Shown: positions 53,267-62,529, counted from the stretch's first letter. The stretch: DNA of 64,000 bases from Stagonosporopsis chrysanthemi (GCA_022560025.1 JAFISE010000020.1:224511-288510), one strand, 5' to 3'. Notes: generated by a model not told the origin, from the letters alone. Numbers and translations are program-made.

Positions 53267-54208
53267 TTGTCCAGAGTAAAGTCTACCAGAAAACGTCCAT
53301 CTCTGTCTCACTTACCACCACGGACCCCGACGCCACGACCGCCGCAGAGCGCGTCAGGGTCATCGTTCTCCTCAAGTTCAAGTAATTCCGTCGTCCGCGT
53401 CGTCCCTTTGGAAAATCCGTTCCTCACAAGCTCCTCTACTCCAGCACTCACCGGTCGTACAATCGACACCTATCAACTACCCTGGATTGTACACGCGAGA
53501 ATTTTGAGTGTTCCATCTACTCCTATGCCTGATCCTCGGCAGTATCGCCAGACACACAAAGCTCAGAACTGTTCACCCAGTCGTGCAGGCAGTATGCCCC
53601 GGTCTCGTGTACGAAAGAATGGCCCGCAGGGTCGAGATGACAGTCCGACCTTGCCAAACGAGAGGGCTCGAAGCAGACTGTCTTTCCACGAACGAATGAC
53701 TCGGTTGTCAGTCCTATCCCCACCTGGTCGTATAGAGGAATCCACCTTCCTTGACACCAACGCAAGCGCTTCGTCTGGTGACGAAGACGAAGACGAAGAC
53801 AAAGACGAAGACAAAGACAAAGATAATGACCGACATGACGACAGTGGTTGTGTGTCCACTTTCATGACGCCAACACGTAACGCTGCACGGAGAAGTCAAT
53901 CACACCTTTTCACAAAACCATTATTATCAAGCGACCAACCTCCCACGCCTTCCAAAGAAGCAATGGCACGAGAAATACTACAACTGTGTGGAGACGCGCC
54001 ACTGTGCAACCATCGTCTTTGTCTGAGACACAAACAGACTTGTCTTGAGCACACTCCCACACTAGCCCCGCCAATGTCGACTGGCAAGCTCACAGCACCT
54101 CAACTCCAGGGCACACGACAAAGCCATAGGGTACGCGCTCGGCAATCTTACCGCTATGACGCTGATGTGTGGATGCAGATTGCAGCTGAGTATCCGTGTG
54201 GATCGTGA
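53267..54208 (+). CDS. Orphan protein 1, Ser/Pro/Arg-rich, start uncertain
   Basis: Open frame of 313 codons without an ATG at its left end (first codon TTG). The first in-frame ATG is at 53525, giving 227 aa. The 86 codons before it are also composition-coherent (Ser/Pro/Arg), so either the gene starts in an unseen upstream exon or the true start is 53525. The sequence is disordered: Ser-rich, then basic, then an acidic repeat (EDEDEDKDEDKDKD, encoded by a GACGAAGAC/GACAAAGAC repeat at 53782-53825). A short Cys/His-containing stretch follows (GDAPLCNHRLCLRHKQTCLEH, about 60 residues before the end). The end YDADVWMQIAAEYPCGS is aromatic. No family recognised. First of five tandem plus-strand orphan genes. 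Confidence 0.5.
   Translation: MSRVKSTRKRPSLSHLPPRTPTPRPPQSASGSSFSSSSSNSVVRVVPLENPFLTSSSTPALTGRTIDTYQLPWIVHARILSVPSTPMPDPRQYRQTHKAQNCSPSRAGSMPRSRVRKNGPQGRDDSPTLPNERARSRLSFHERMTRLSVLSPPGRIEESTFLDTNASASSGDEDEDEDKDEDKDKDNDRHDDSGCVSTFMTPTRNAARRSQSHLFTKPLLSSDQPPTPSKEAMAREILQLCGDAPLCNHRLCLRHKQTCLEHTPTLAPPMSTGKLTAPQLQGTRQSHRVRARQSYRYDADVWMQIAAEYPCGS
53782..53830 (+). repeat. GACGAAGAC/GACAAAGAC minisatellite-like coding repeat
   Basis: Six-base units GACGAA and GACAAA alternate about eight times. They encode the Asp/Glu/Lys run of orphan protein 1 and are likely length-variable. Confidence 0.85.
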
Positions 54209-54422
54209 AGTAGGGAGCAGTCTCAGTGCACCAGCGCTGTCGCTATCTGAGCTTGGGACGACTGGTAACGACGTTCAATGAAAATTGTTTCAGAATGCTA
54301 GCTGCTCATTTCTCTTCAATATTTTATAAGTATTTGGTTTCTCTTCTACACGTTTTTTGAAATCGTTGTCGTCATCAACAATCTTGGTACTCGCTCAAGA
54401 ACAGTTTTCCGCTGACAAAACA
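54209..54422. promoter_or_regulatory. Promoter of orphan gene 2
   Basis: AT-rich 214 bp with TTTTATAAGTATTT near 54320-54335, about 95 bp before the ATG at 54423, consistent with a TATA box. Confidence 0.45.
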
Positions 54423-55754
54423 ATGATTGATCGTGATTACGCTGCGCCCTTGAGGCAGGAGAGAAGGAGATCGATATGGGCCAGCATTACGAGAAGTCTA
54501 CGCATGACAACCGATTGGGATGCAGCGCCTCCACTGACTGCTGGCCTGAGGGACCAGTTTCCTGACCTTCAACGGAGCGCAACGCCGGATCAGAATCTGC
54601 GTCCGGGGTCATACACGGGAAATGCGCTGCAACCAGGCCATCAAACAGCAGTGGCGAGCAACTCTCGACAGCCAAGTAGTGCTCAAGAGGTCAATCTCGA
54701 AGCTCCTCTTCGAAACAACATGACTCAAACCGGCCAACGCCAGAGACTAAGCCGACGAGTGCCTCTTGGAGAGGCTATCCGCCAGCACGATGACAGCATC
54801 CCAAATGTCAGGCGCGGAGAACTGGCAGCCCCAATACCCTCTATTCGAGCTCATAGTCCACTGTGTAACGAAGGCCTGTCTGAGAGTATACGACCTACTC
54901 CTGTGCCACCAACACAGCTGCATAGTCACATCACTCTCTATCGCAATGCTCTTGGTCAACTTGTTCCCGTCCCTCAAGCAAACCACTCTTCTTCGCGTGC
55001 CAGCATCATTCGCCGAAGGTCTGTACAATCCTCGCTACGCAATCAGGTTGGACGTGAAGATGTATTCGAATCGGATGATTCTCCTAGCCAAGCTCACCCT
55101 TCCATCCTCCGCCCAGGACACCGAAACCAAGTTTCAACCTGCCCACCCTTACCCTCTACAGTACCACAAACCACATCTCGACCGCTCTTACCCTCTGAAC
55201 CTGCAGCATACCACCACATCCAGGGACAAACCTCCCATCTCGTCGCACCCGTACCACAGGGTCTCAGCAGCCTCCCACTCACTCTCACAAAGCTCCAGAC
55301 AGACATCGCATCTGATATACCTGCGGCCGAACTCGAAGGTAGTCTGCACTACGATCCTCCGCTCGTCCCCCTCCCGCTCTTCGCCCGCCGTTCTGCCACC
55401 TACTCAGAGAGCAACACCAGCAACGCCACCTTCGAAAAGCCCGATGCAGCTTCGCAACCTCTTGGGCTTCTGCAAGCCAACATTGAAGGGCTGAAGCAGC
55501 ATGTCAAGAGCGGTTTTAATGACCGTCGGGGCTGGAAGGGCAAGATGGTTCATCTAGGCCGACGGGTGAAGTATCATAGCAGGCCTTTCTGGGATGCTGG
55601 GAACGATAGATCAAGATTATTTTGGGCGCGGGTCGATGTGTGGGTTTTGGGAGACATGCCGGATTGCAAATGTACTGTTTGTCTGGGAAAGAGGGGGGAG
55701 GATTTGATGGGGGCTACGCATTTGGCGCATAGGGTGAGTATCCGGGCGCTATGA
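54423..55754 (+). CDS. Orphan protein 2, 443 aa, largely disordered
   Basis: Intronless ORF; the first in-frame ATG is 54423 (MIDRDYAAPLRQERRRSIWASI). The upstream extension starts with TTG. The N-terminus has a basic amphipathic segment (RQERRRSIWASITRSLRM, about residues 11-28). The middle 300 residues are Pro/Ser/Gln/Arg-rich without order-promoting patterns. The C-terminal 80 residues look folded: LLQANIEGLKQHVKSGFNDRRGWKGKMVHLGRRVKYHSRPFWDAG, then SRLFWARVDVWVLGDMPDC, then CTVCLGKRGED. A CxC/CxxC pair occurs there (DCKCTVCLG). I recognise no family. Codon use and a plausible TATA box at 54320-54335 support a real gene. Part of the five-gene row. Confidence 0.6.
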   Translation: MIDRDYAAPLRQERRRSIWASITRSLRMTTDWDAAPPLTAGLRDQFPDLQRSATPDQNLRPGSYTGNALQPGHQTAVASNSRQPSSAQEVNLEAPLRNNMTQTGQRQRLSRRVPLGEAIRQHDDSIPNVRRGELAAPIPSIRAHSPLCNEGLSESIRPTPVPPTQLHSHITLYRNALGQLVPVPQANHSSSRASIIRRRSVQSSLRNQVGREDVFESDDSPSQAHPSILRPGHRNQVSTCPPLPSTVPQTTSRPLLPSEPAAYHHIQGQTSHLVAPVPQGLSSLPLTLTKLQTDIASDIPAAELEGSLHYDPPLVPLPLFARRSATYSESNTSNATFEKPDAASQPLGLLQANIEGLKQHVKSGFNDRRGWKGKMVHLGRRVKYHSRPFWDAGNDRSRLFWARVDVWVLGDMPDCKCTVCLGKRGEDLMGATHLAHRVSIRAL

Positions 55755-56178
55755 GGAGGGTTTCACGGATAAGGTGGCGAGACGATGTGTTGTTATGAAC
55801 ATATGGCTGAGGTACGACACGTTTAGCGGGTAACTATTGTTATGGAATTTATAGATCTACGACCAATGCCAACCGCGGTTTTCGACTATTGGAAAATTGA
55901 TCCAATTGCGCACATGACTACGAATCATTCCAGGCTTTGCGCTCCAATCCACACGGAGATGTTGTATTGGGTCATGACCGAGGTTCGACATAGCTCCTGG
56001 ACATTCAAGCTTACGCATACTATTGTTTGTGTCTTTGTTCGACGATGCTTTTCGTCAAAGGCAACCACCTTTGTTCTCTCAACAACACGCAAGCACAACC
56101 AAACCAAGAAAATGCCACAACAACGAACCCACGAATACATAGTTGGTCCACCAAACCCCTCATCTTCGTGGAATCACC
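55755..56178. other. Upstream region of orphan gene 3 with an overlapping upstream ORF
   Basis: 424 bp. From 56112 a separate 64-codon ORF begins in another frame (MPQQRTHEYIVGPPNPSSSW) and overlaps the start of orphan gene 3; see the finding at 56112-56306. Confidence 0.5.
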
Positions 56179-56916
56179 ATGGCTTCTCGAACGCTCTCAC
56201 ATCAGAAGTGCACAGCAACCACGATCAGCTCGGACCTTGCGCCGCAGCACAAGCGCACCATCTCCTACGAAACCAGCAATACAATTCTCTCCATTCCATC
56301 TTCTAGGACTCGCCCCCCTGCCGCAATATCTCGAATTTCTTTCCAGAAAACACCTAATGACTCGCCGTTCCGATACTACCTCCCACACATCAGTACCCCC
56401 ACAACACTCATATACACTCAAGATCCTGCATTCGCATGCAATCTCTCCCTATCACAGCACAGTGCGAACATCGACCAAGTCGGGGGGTTATACCAGCACG
56501 ATCCGCACGAGATCACGGACATGGAAGACACGTATACCGTCGGGTATGTAGAGGGCATGGCTGGCAAGCCAGTGATGTCCGTCAAAGTGTTAGGCCAGGA
56601 TGAGTCGAAGGGGCGCGGCCAACAGAACGAGGTCGTGGTCTCTAATCTGCCGATTTCTGACGAGACGAAATGCGAAATACATTCTATTGAGCCAGGGAAT
56701 TTTCCGTATAGGCCGATCAGATGTGAGGTTCGGCAAGGAGATGTTAATCCTGGGAGCTACACAGCTGGCGAGATTCGTGGGTCGAGCCCGGTCTTGCAGG
56801 AAGAGGTGGGAGACTTGGGGACAAAGCGAAAAAAGCAAGCGAGGTGTGGTGGTCGGTTAGTGCAGAAGATGAGGAGGATGTTGTGGAGGTTGCGTCTTGG
56901 TAGAGCCGAAGCCTGA
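56179..56916 (+). CDS. Orphan protein 3, 245 aa, basic amphipathic C-terminus
   Basis: Intronless ORF; the first in-frame ATG is 56179 (MASRTLSHQKC). The first half is Ser/Thr/Pro-rich; the middle has a more ordered, charged stretch (HEITDMEDTYTVGYVEGMAGKPVMSVKVLGQ). The C-terminus is a strong basic amphipathic helix: KRKKQARCGGRLVQKMRRML followed by WRLRLGRAEA. No signal peptide or known domain. A 64-codon upstream ORF (56112-56306) in a different frame overlaps the start and could reduce translation. Function unknown; the C-terminus would suit membrane-surface or nucleic-acid binding, which is inference. Confidence 0.55.
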   Translation: MASRTLSHQKCTATTISSDLAPQHKRTISYETSNTILSIPSSRTRPPAAISRISFQKTPNDSPFRYYLPHISTPTTLIYTQDPAFACNLSLSQHSANIDQVGGLYQHDPHEITDMEDTYTVGYVEGMAGKPVMSVKVLGQDESKGRGQQNEVVVSNLPISDETKCEIHSIEPGNFPYRPIRCEVRQGDVNPGSYTAGEIRGSSPVLQEEVGDLGTKRKKQARCGGRLVQKMRRMLWRLRLGRAEA

Positions 56917-57204
56917 ATGGGATTAATGTGACGGCGATATCCAATGTGGAACCTGTTTTGGATTCGTGAAACATCTTGGTGAGAGCGTGATTCCACGTTT
57001 GTTCGATCATATTACTCATCTGCACTGTTAGCTGTTCGCTTCATTCATCATAGATAGAGATGTCATTTGCGAACATTGCATCTCACACAATACTCACACA
57101 AATCATATGAAAACACTACTGAGCTTTGCCAGATCAGTGTATCAACCCACCCCGTCTCAACTCACTACCAGCAATACTTGAAACACATCTTCGCAAGTCT
57201 AAAG
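56917..57204. other. Intergenic region between orphan genes 3 and 4
   Basis: 288 bp, AT-rich toward the right, presumably the promoter of orphan gene 4. Nothing else seen. Confidence 0.4.
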
Positions 57205-58320
57205 ATGCACTCTGTTTTCAAGAAGCTGGATTTGCGCTCTGATTCTCACGCTCATTTGCACTCTAGCAAAGGCCATGTCGACCTGCCGACGAACCCCGTT
57301 GGACGTGCACACGCTCATTCGCGAACAATGCAGCCATCTGCTGCGTGTCGCGGGCTGTATGCGGGGCCAAAGCGTCGGGCCACAGAGCTGGCTCAAAACG
57401 ACGATACAAATGACAAAGATCCAATCATCACATGCTCGATATATCCGCAGATGAATGGTAAGCGGCGATCGGAGTTGGAGGCTCAATTTCGTATTCGGCC
57501 TACAAAGACCGATCGGGATCTAGACGAAGCTCGACGCTACAAGGACACAGCTGGAGTCGATCGCCCAGTGCGTCGACAGCAGGATGTGTCTCGTTTACGA
57601 TCTGACTCACTTGAATCTGGCTCCAAGACGCCGTTGAAGCCTCAACAAGCTTCGGTCGTGTTGTCCGATGAGTTTTCTTCCGAGACTCGCTTGACCTGGA
57701 GCCCTACGTCCCGGGGCTTCAAGCGTAGCAGCCTTCCAGGTGACGAGTACCAGGCTGTTGTGCGGCGTCAGAAAATGCAGCGCGCTCGTGAGGTACTGGA
57801 ATTGCACTACACTCACCATGGCTCTGTGCGAGGTGGACATATCGAGCACGGGATGATGCAGGGCTTCACAGTGCGGAACTCGGAACGACGCCGTCTGTCC
57901 AAGGTAAATTATGCAGTGCGCAAAGCACTCCAGGCTAATCTGGATCTTAACGACGATGACTTCAAATTGGCCTTGAACCGTCGGGCAGATCGGGTTTACT
58001 TTTGCGAGCTTAGTGACGTCGACGGTCTACCTGTTGATGAGGGAATCATCAAAGATTTTATTCCATTATACCAGGAAGCTCGAAAACAGGCGATTGATGC
58101 GAATCTGCTTGGCCGTCCACAATCTGCACGAGCTCAGCGGACTTGGCTCGAAAAACGCAATCATCAATTTCGGCAAGCAACACAAGCTCTTCAGCGAGTG
58201 GACAGCGCTGTGACGATGGAAGTGCCAGTCGAGCGGTCACGACTGGTCAGTAAGTTCAGCTGGGATAGCAACGATGGTGTAGAAAATTCGCGAAAGCGTC
58301 TGACAAAGACAAAGCAGTAG
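57205..58320 (+). CDS. Orphan protein 4, 371 aa
   Basis: Intronless; the first in-frame ATG is 57205 (MHSVFKKLDLRSDSHAHLHSSK). The ORF upstream starts with TTG and is ignored. The N-terminal 200 residues are Arg/Lys/Asp/Ser-rich and disordered. Residues about 205-345 look like an all-helical domain: GDEYQAVVRRQKMQRAREVLELHYTHH, RRRLSKVNYAVRKALQANLDLNDDDFKLALNRRADRVYFCEL, DEGIIKDFIPLYQEARKQAIDANLLG, TWLEKRNHQFRQATQALQRV. The spacing of Leu/Ile and charged residues suggests a four-helix arrangement. No catalytic motif, signal peptide or TM. I do not recognise it. The best-ordered member of the orphan row and the best one for structure-based searching. Confidence 0.65.
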   Translation: MHSVFKKLDLRSDSHAHLHSSKGHVDLPTNPVGRAHAHSRTMQPSAACRGLYAGPKRRATELAQNDDTNDKDPIITCSIYPQMNGKRRSELEAQFRIRPTKTDRDLDEARRYKDTAGVDRPVRRQQDVSRLRSDSLESGSKTPLKPQQASVVLSDEFSSETRLTWSPTSRGFKRSSLPGDEYQAVVRRQKMQRAREVLELHYTHHGSVRGGHIEHGMMQGFTVRNSERRRLSKVNYAVRKALQANLDLNDDDFKLALNRRADRVYFCELSDVDGLPVDEGIIKDFIPLYQEARKQAIDANLLGRPQSARAQRTWLEKRNHQFRQATQALQRVDSAVTMEVPVERSRLVSKFSWDSNDGVENSRKRLTKTKQ

Positions 58321-59130
58321 GATGATGCAAAAATTGAATTAACTGAGAAAATGACAGAACCTGACGAAATTTGCCCTCTTGAGAAATCAAATTGAAGGTG
58401 CCGCTAGCGAGGTGGCACAGTCACCAATTGCAAGTATGAATGATTGTTCTGGGCGGAGCCTACATTAGCAGTGAAAATTGTACAATGCCGATGAGAAAAT
58501 CCCTCCACAGACTGATCGGTGATGCATCGTCCCATTGAGGCCTAGATGGTTCAGAGCCAGAGCTTGGTATTTGCTTTACGGTCCGCGTCTCCGGACCAAG
58601 TCCAGAATGTGGGCTCTAATCCCTTTGACTATATCCAACCGTCTTGCGATGATTTATGAGGCCGGAGAAATTACTGTGGCTATTTTGGGTGGAGAAGAGA
58701 CTCGACCGGACAATGAATCGGTCGACCAGGGCTGTATGGGAGCTGAAAACCGAAGACGGAGTCTAAGAGCCCGGCACCGCTGGCAACGAGGCAGCTGACG
58801 GCGTTGCCGCTGCTTTGTATTAGCGATTTCGATAGTGCCCACGATGCAGTCATGATGCTGACAGGAGGTGCTGAGAAGTCTGTGAGTGGTGTTGTTCGTT
58901 GACCGGTTCCGCCACTTTGCCAATAGGGGAAGGTGCATTGCTAGGATTGGTAGGAACGACCTGGGCAGGTGGTAGGCCTGCCGCTTAAAAGAATATCGGC
59001 CTACAAGAAGACCACGCTAGATCTGCATTGCAGCTAAAACCTCTGAGGCGTCCTATTGCCAAGTGCCAGCGGGCGATATCGATGAGAGCGCTTTTAAAGT
59101 GGGTTGCAGGCCCCGCATGTACATTCCACG
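58321..59130. other. Intergenic region between orphan genes 4 and 5
   Basis: 810 bp, no convincing gene. A TTTTAAA element near 59091-59097 lies 35-40 bp before the ATG of orphan gene 5. Confidence 0.45.
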
Positions 59131-59649
59131 ATGAACAGTCTTACGAGTATCGCCAGCACCCATTTTACCAGCATGATGCAAGCACACAACAGCGTGCGCA
59201 TCCAGCGCAACTCGCACGACCCATACCGCGACTGCGATGACAAGCATCCCGCGACAAATCCGTTCCTTGATAAGGACCAATCGAGCGAGGAAGAGCCGCG
59301 CTCCTCACACGACCAGGACCAGCTCTCGCCCATGTTCATGAGCTTTCTCCGTGCGAAGACAGGGGCAGCCGTTGAGCTCGAGAAAATGAATACCGATACC
59401 AAAGTCAATGACAAGCATCGTCGGTACACATTATCACCAATCGATGGCAAGACCGAAGGCTGCGACCGTACACACACGTTCGATGCCTTCCTCGATAAGC
59501 GAAGGGTCAGTGGCGACGCAGGGCGGGAGAAGAAAGTTGGGCATGGATGGCAGGTTGCGAGAGGCTTGAAGCGTGTGTTCAGTTCAAAGGGGCGGGGTTC
59601 AACAAAGGCTAGGCACGACGATGCGCCTCCCGTAAGATTGGCCGCCTAA
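59131..59649 (+). CDS. Orphan protein 5, 172 aa, basic C-terminus
   Basis: Intronless; the first in-frame ATG is 59131 (MNSLTSIASTHFTSMMQAHN). The upstream frame begins with TTG. The central part is Asp/Glu/Ser-rich (LDKDQSSEEEPRSSHDQDQ) with one likely helix (MFMSFLRAKTGAAVELEKM). The C-terminal 45 residues are basic and aromatic: REKKVGHGWQVARGLKRVFSS then KGRGSTKARHDD. The GW-x-VARGLKRVF segment recalls the RGWKGKMVHLGRRVKYH segment of orphan protein 2, a weak similarity by eye. No known domain. Fifth of the five-gene plus-strand row. Confidence 0.58.
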   Translation: MNSLTSIASTHFTSMMQAHNSVRIQRNSHDPYRDCDDKHPATNPFLDKDQSSEEEPRSSHDQDQLSPMFMSFLRAKTGAAVELEKMNTDTKVNDKHRRYTLSPIDGKTEGCDRTHTFDAFLDKRRVSGDAGREKKVGHGWQVARGLKRVFSSKGRGSTKARHDDAPPVRLAA

Positions 59650-59956
59650 GCCGAAATGGCAGAATGTCTGCGATTATGCACAACTCTGCAAGGCCCATCC
59701 GGTGGTGCTGGCGATACTGTGTGTGAGAAGGAGGTTGTGCTGGCTTTGCTTCTTGGTCTTCTATGTTGTTCGCATTGACGGCGACTGGTGGTGGTGTTTC
59801 TCATCGTTCTCATGATTTCATATACCCCGTTAACGTTTAGTATCCACACGACCATACTGCAAGGAATACGAATCGGCCAACGGCCTTTGTAGGATGGATA
59901 TTCTTTGACTTCCTATTCGGCTTTTGGTTCGATTTGGGATCTATCATCCGCATCGT
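59650..59956. other. Convergent intergenic region
   Basis: 307 bp between the ends of orphan gene 5 and the secreted propeller gene; UTR-like. Confidence 0.5.
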
Positions 59957-61027
59957 TTACAGTACGATCTTCATGATCTTGCCAGCCTCAGACAGGGTGC
60001 CGTTGACAGGGGCGGCAACACCACCGGATGTGGTGACATACAGCACGTTGGTGGTAACCTTGGAAAGCAGGGCGGACGAGGCACCAATGAGATCCAGAGA
60101 TTGGAGGTCGCCAGCAACAAGTGTAGGCTTACCGCCAGCAGCGGCGATTCTGACGACAGTGTTCTCAGGGTTGGTGGTGACGTAGATGGAGCCATCAGCT
60201 GCGACATCGAAGTCATCAAAAGAGCCACCGGTGTTGGCGAGCTCCGTAACAGCGATTTGCTTGAGAATAGCGGTACCGGCAGCAAGGTCGGCGGCAGAGG
60301 GAAATTCGACATCGATGCGACGGAGCACACCACCAGCGAAAACCGTGTAGTAAAGGGAGTCGCCCCTGATGCGGAAACCGTCGATACCAACAGCGAAGGC
60401 GGCGCCAGCAGGTGCGATCATGTTGTCGTCCTGGAGTGCGAGGCTGTTCGCACCGGTCGCAAGATCAACGGCCCAGATACCACCGACGACCGAATCAGTG
60501 ATTAGGAGACCCTTTGACTCTCCAGCGCTGAAAACGCCCATGCCGTTCAAGAATGTGGCCTCAGGAAGCTCAGTGATGAGAGAGGTAGTGGCTTCGGAGC
60601 CAGACAGGTTGATTCTCCAGATGCTCCAGCTGCCAGCTGCGGGAGTGAACGTGGCAGCGTCAACATTTCCAACAGCAACGGCGAACTCATCGCTGTTGCC
60701 AGTCGGCGTAATGCCAGTTACTGAATTGACATCAGGAAAGCTGTAAATCAACTCAGCAGAACCTGTGGCGGGGTCGATGAGCCAGAGTTCAGGAGTGAAC
60801 ATGCGGGTCACAAGAAGTTGGCCATTGGAGCGCTCAGCGATGTTCTCGACCCACGCACCAGAGCCAGCTGGGAATTGATAGATTGTGGACAGAGCCGGCG
60901 CCGATGAGGCTGTTGAGGTGGCACTGACAGTGGCGTATGCAGGAGTGGGGCACGCAGCCGGAGCAGCGAAGGCTTTTGCCGCAAACAGAGCGAAGGATGC
61001 ATTTGCAAGAAGAGTGAAGCCACGCAT
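59957..61027 (-). CDS. Secreted six-bladed beta-propeller (SMP-30/NHL-like)
   Basis: Extracellular propeller protein of the kind often annotated as SMP-30/gluconolactonase-like in fungi; the substrate is unknown. Intronless, 356 aa, ATG 61027. The signal peptide spans residues 1-21 (MRGFTLLANASFALFAAKAFA, cleavage before APAACPTP). Blade-like repeats follow: WVENIAERSNGQLLVTRMFT, LWLIDPATGSAELIYSFPD, VTGITPTGNSDEFAVAVGN, FLNGMGVFSAGESKGLLITDSVVGGIWAVDLATG, FRIRGDSLYYTVFAGGVLRRIDV, FDDFDVAADGSIYVTTNPENTVVRI. The NGxxV and LLITDS..GxIWxVD elements are typical. A TATTTAAG element on the minus strand at 61105-61112, about 80 bp upstream, may be the TATA box. Only distantly similar to the gene at 18776. 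Confidence 0.88.
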   Translation of the reverse strand: MRGFTLLANASFALFAAKAFAAPAACPTPAYATVSATSTASSAPALSTIYQFPAGSGAWVENIAERSNGQLLVTRMFTPELWLIDPATGSAELIYSFPDVNSVTGITPTGNSDEFAVAVGNVDAATFTPAAGSWSIWRINLSGSEATTSLITELPEATFLNGMGVFSAGESKGLLITDSVVGGIWAVDLATGANSLALQDDNMIAPAGAAFAVGIDGFRIRGDSLYYTVFAGGVLRRIDVEFPSAADLAAGTAILKQIAVTELANTGGSFDDFDVAADGSIYVTTNPENTVVRIAAAGGKPTLVAGDLQSLDLIGASSALLSKVTTNVLYVTTSGGVAAPVNGTLSEAGKIMKIVL

Positions 61028-62529
61028 GATGATAGTAAAGATAGACGATAATTAACTGGGTAACGTGGTTCAGCGATGATATGCATGCGCAGGGTCCAAG
61101 GCAACTTAAATATCTCCAGGTCGTAAGAAGTCCATGCCAAAATTCTCTCTCTCTTTCCAGAGCATCCGCGATGTGGATCTGGCAAGATGCCTGGACCTCA
61201 GCGAAGACATCCTTCTGACCCATAGTGGGAACAGCACTGCAATCCAATTGGTTACCAATACGCATAAATCAACGAATCCAATGCAGGGCGAACATCCGGC
61301 AGGCAAATCTCAGGAATACTTGTCGATTTGGGTCAGTGTTCCGGTGTGGACGGAAGAAAGAGTAGGTGGATCAACCCTGCGGGTACATGAAGCCTGCTTA
61401 ACCACAAATGTCAACTGTGGATACGAAGACCTCAAGAACACCAGCTCATATGGCGAGGACCTTGCGCGGTTGCGCCCTGTTCCGCCACTTGTTTCTCGGT
61501 GGCTACGGAATGTGTCACTCTCAAGACTCTTCACATCTGGCTTGAAAGTTGCTGAGGTACTGGCATGCTAGGCTTGTACGCGGTTCTGTGGAACCGCTCG
61601 CGACAAGCTCATCCTTGTTGTGACAGCGGCTACCCCTGTCGCCACTGGGATCTGGGGAGGATGGATGAAACAGAAACAGGATGATCATGCATGAAATCCA
61701 GGTACGAAACGTGGGTTTACACAGTACGCTCGTGTGCATCCTATGATTAATGTCCGGCGCCAGGCTTCAAGGCAAACCATGCTAAGAAGTCCACAGGCAT
61801 AGTACTGTGTGGGCGCGCAACGCAAACGGCGATGTACGGCGATGTACGGCTCGTGCAAGAAGTGTAGGATCAGAAGCGCGAGCGTACACGTTGCGCAAAA
61901 AGAAGATTGCGAGTGACGGCGTTGGAACGTGAAGTGATCGGGGGCGCGATTAGGTTCTAACGGTCCTGCGGCTCTGTCCGAAAATTGAATTTCGGGAGAG
62001 GATTGAATTTCGGGAGAGCGCGCGTCGTATTCGGCAGATGCTACCGATGGGGCAGTTCCGCCGATGCTGCGCTCCTAGAAAGGCGGACGGCAACGACATG
62101 CCAACAACAGACCATTTCTCGCACAAGTCTTGTACAATCCAGGAGTCTCAATGTATCGAAAGTTCTATTTTGAGTACGTGAGTATCGACAGAGTCCTCCT
62201 GAGTAAGGAGTTCCGGTGAGTGGCCCCTTGTTGTGGATGGACCCTTGAGGTGACCTCGTTTGTTGTCATCAGTTCCGACATAGTAGTGCGCAAAGAGTAT
62301 CAGCTCAGCAGCCATGTACTCCAGCAGCCTTGTTACACTTTTGCATTAAGTTTGACTGATACTGCTACGTGCAAGCGCTCCAGCAACTACCAGGCAAAAT
62401 AGCCATCAAGAACAAATTGGGCACTGACCTTCATGTGCTCCAGTAATTTGGCTTAGAGTATCTTAATCGACATCTTTGGCTGCCTAGCGGTCGAGGAGAT
62501 AATTCGGGTTCTCCAACGAACTTGGTTTT
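61028..62529. other. Gene-free region with two short tandem duplications
   Basis: 1.5 kb without a convincing gene. It holds a 10-bp unit repeated 2.5 times (ACGGCGATGT, 61826-61850). It also holds an exact 17-bp direct repeat, ATTGAATTTCGGGAGAG, at 61984-62000 and 62002-62018. The ORF at 61134 overlaps the propeller promoter and has no recognisable content. Confidence 0.5.
61984..62018. repeat. 17-bp exact tandem direct repeat
   Basis: Two identical copies of ATTGAATTTCGGGAGAG separated by one base. Probably replication slippage; no associated element is visible. Confidence 0.9.

Noticed and set aside
54766..55494. 242-codon ORF in the +1 frame inside orphan gene 2
   Set aside because: Begins with TTG and has no recognisable content. 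The overlapping frame with an ATG, a TATA-like element and an ordered C-terminus is preferred.
61134..61571. 145-codon plus-strand ORF next to the secreted propeller
   Set aside because: Lies in the propeller promoter, has an ATG but no recognisable pattern and no supporting signals; treated as chance.
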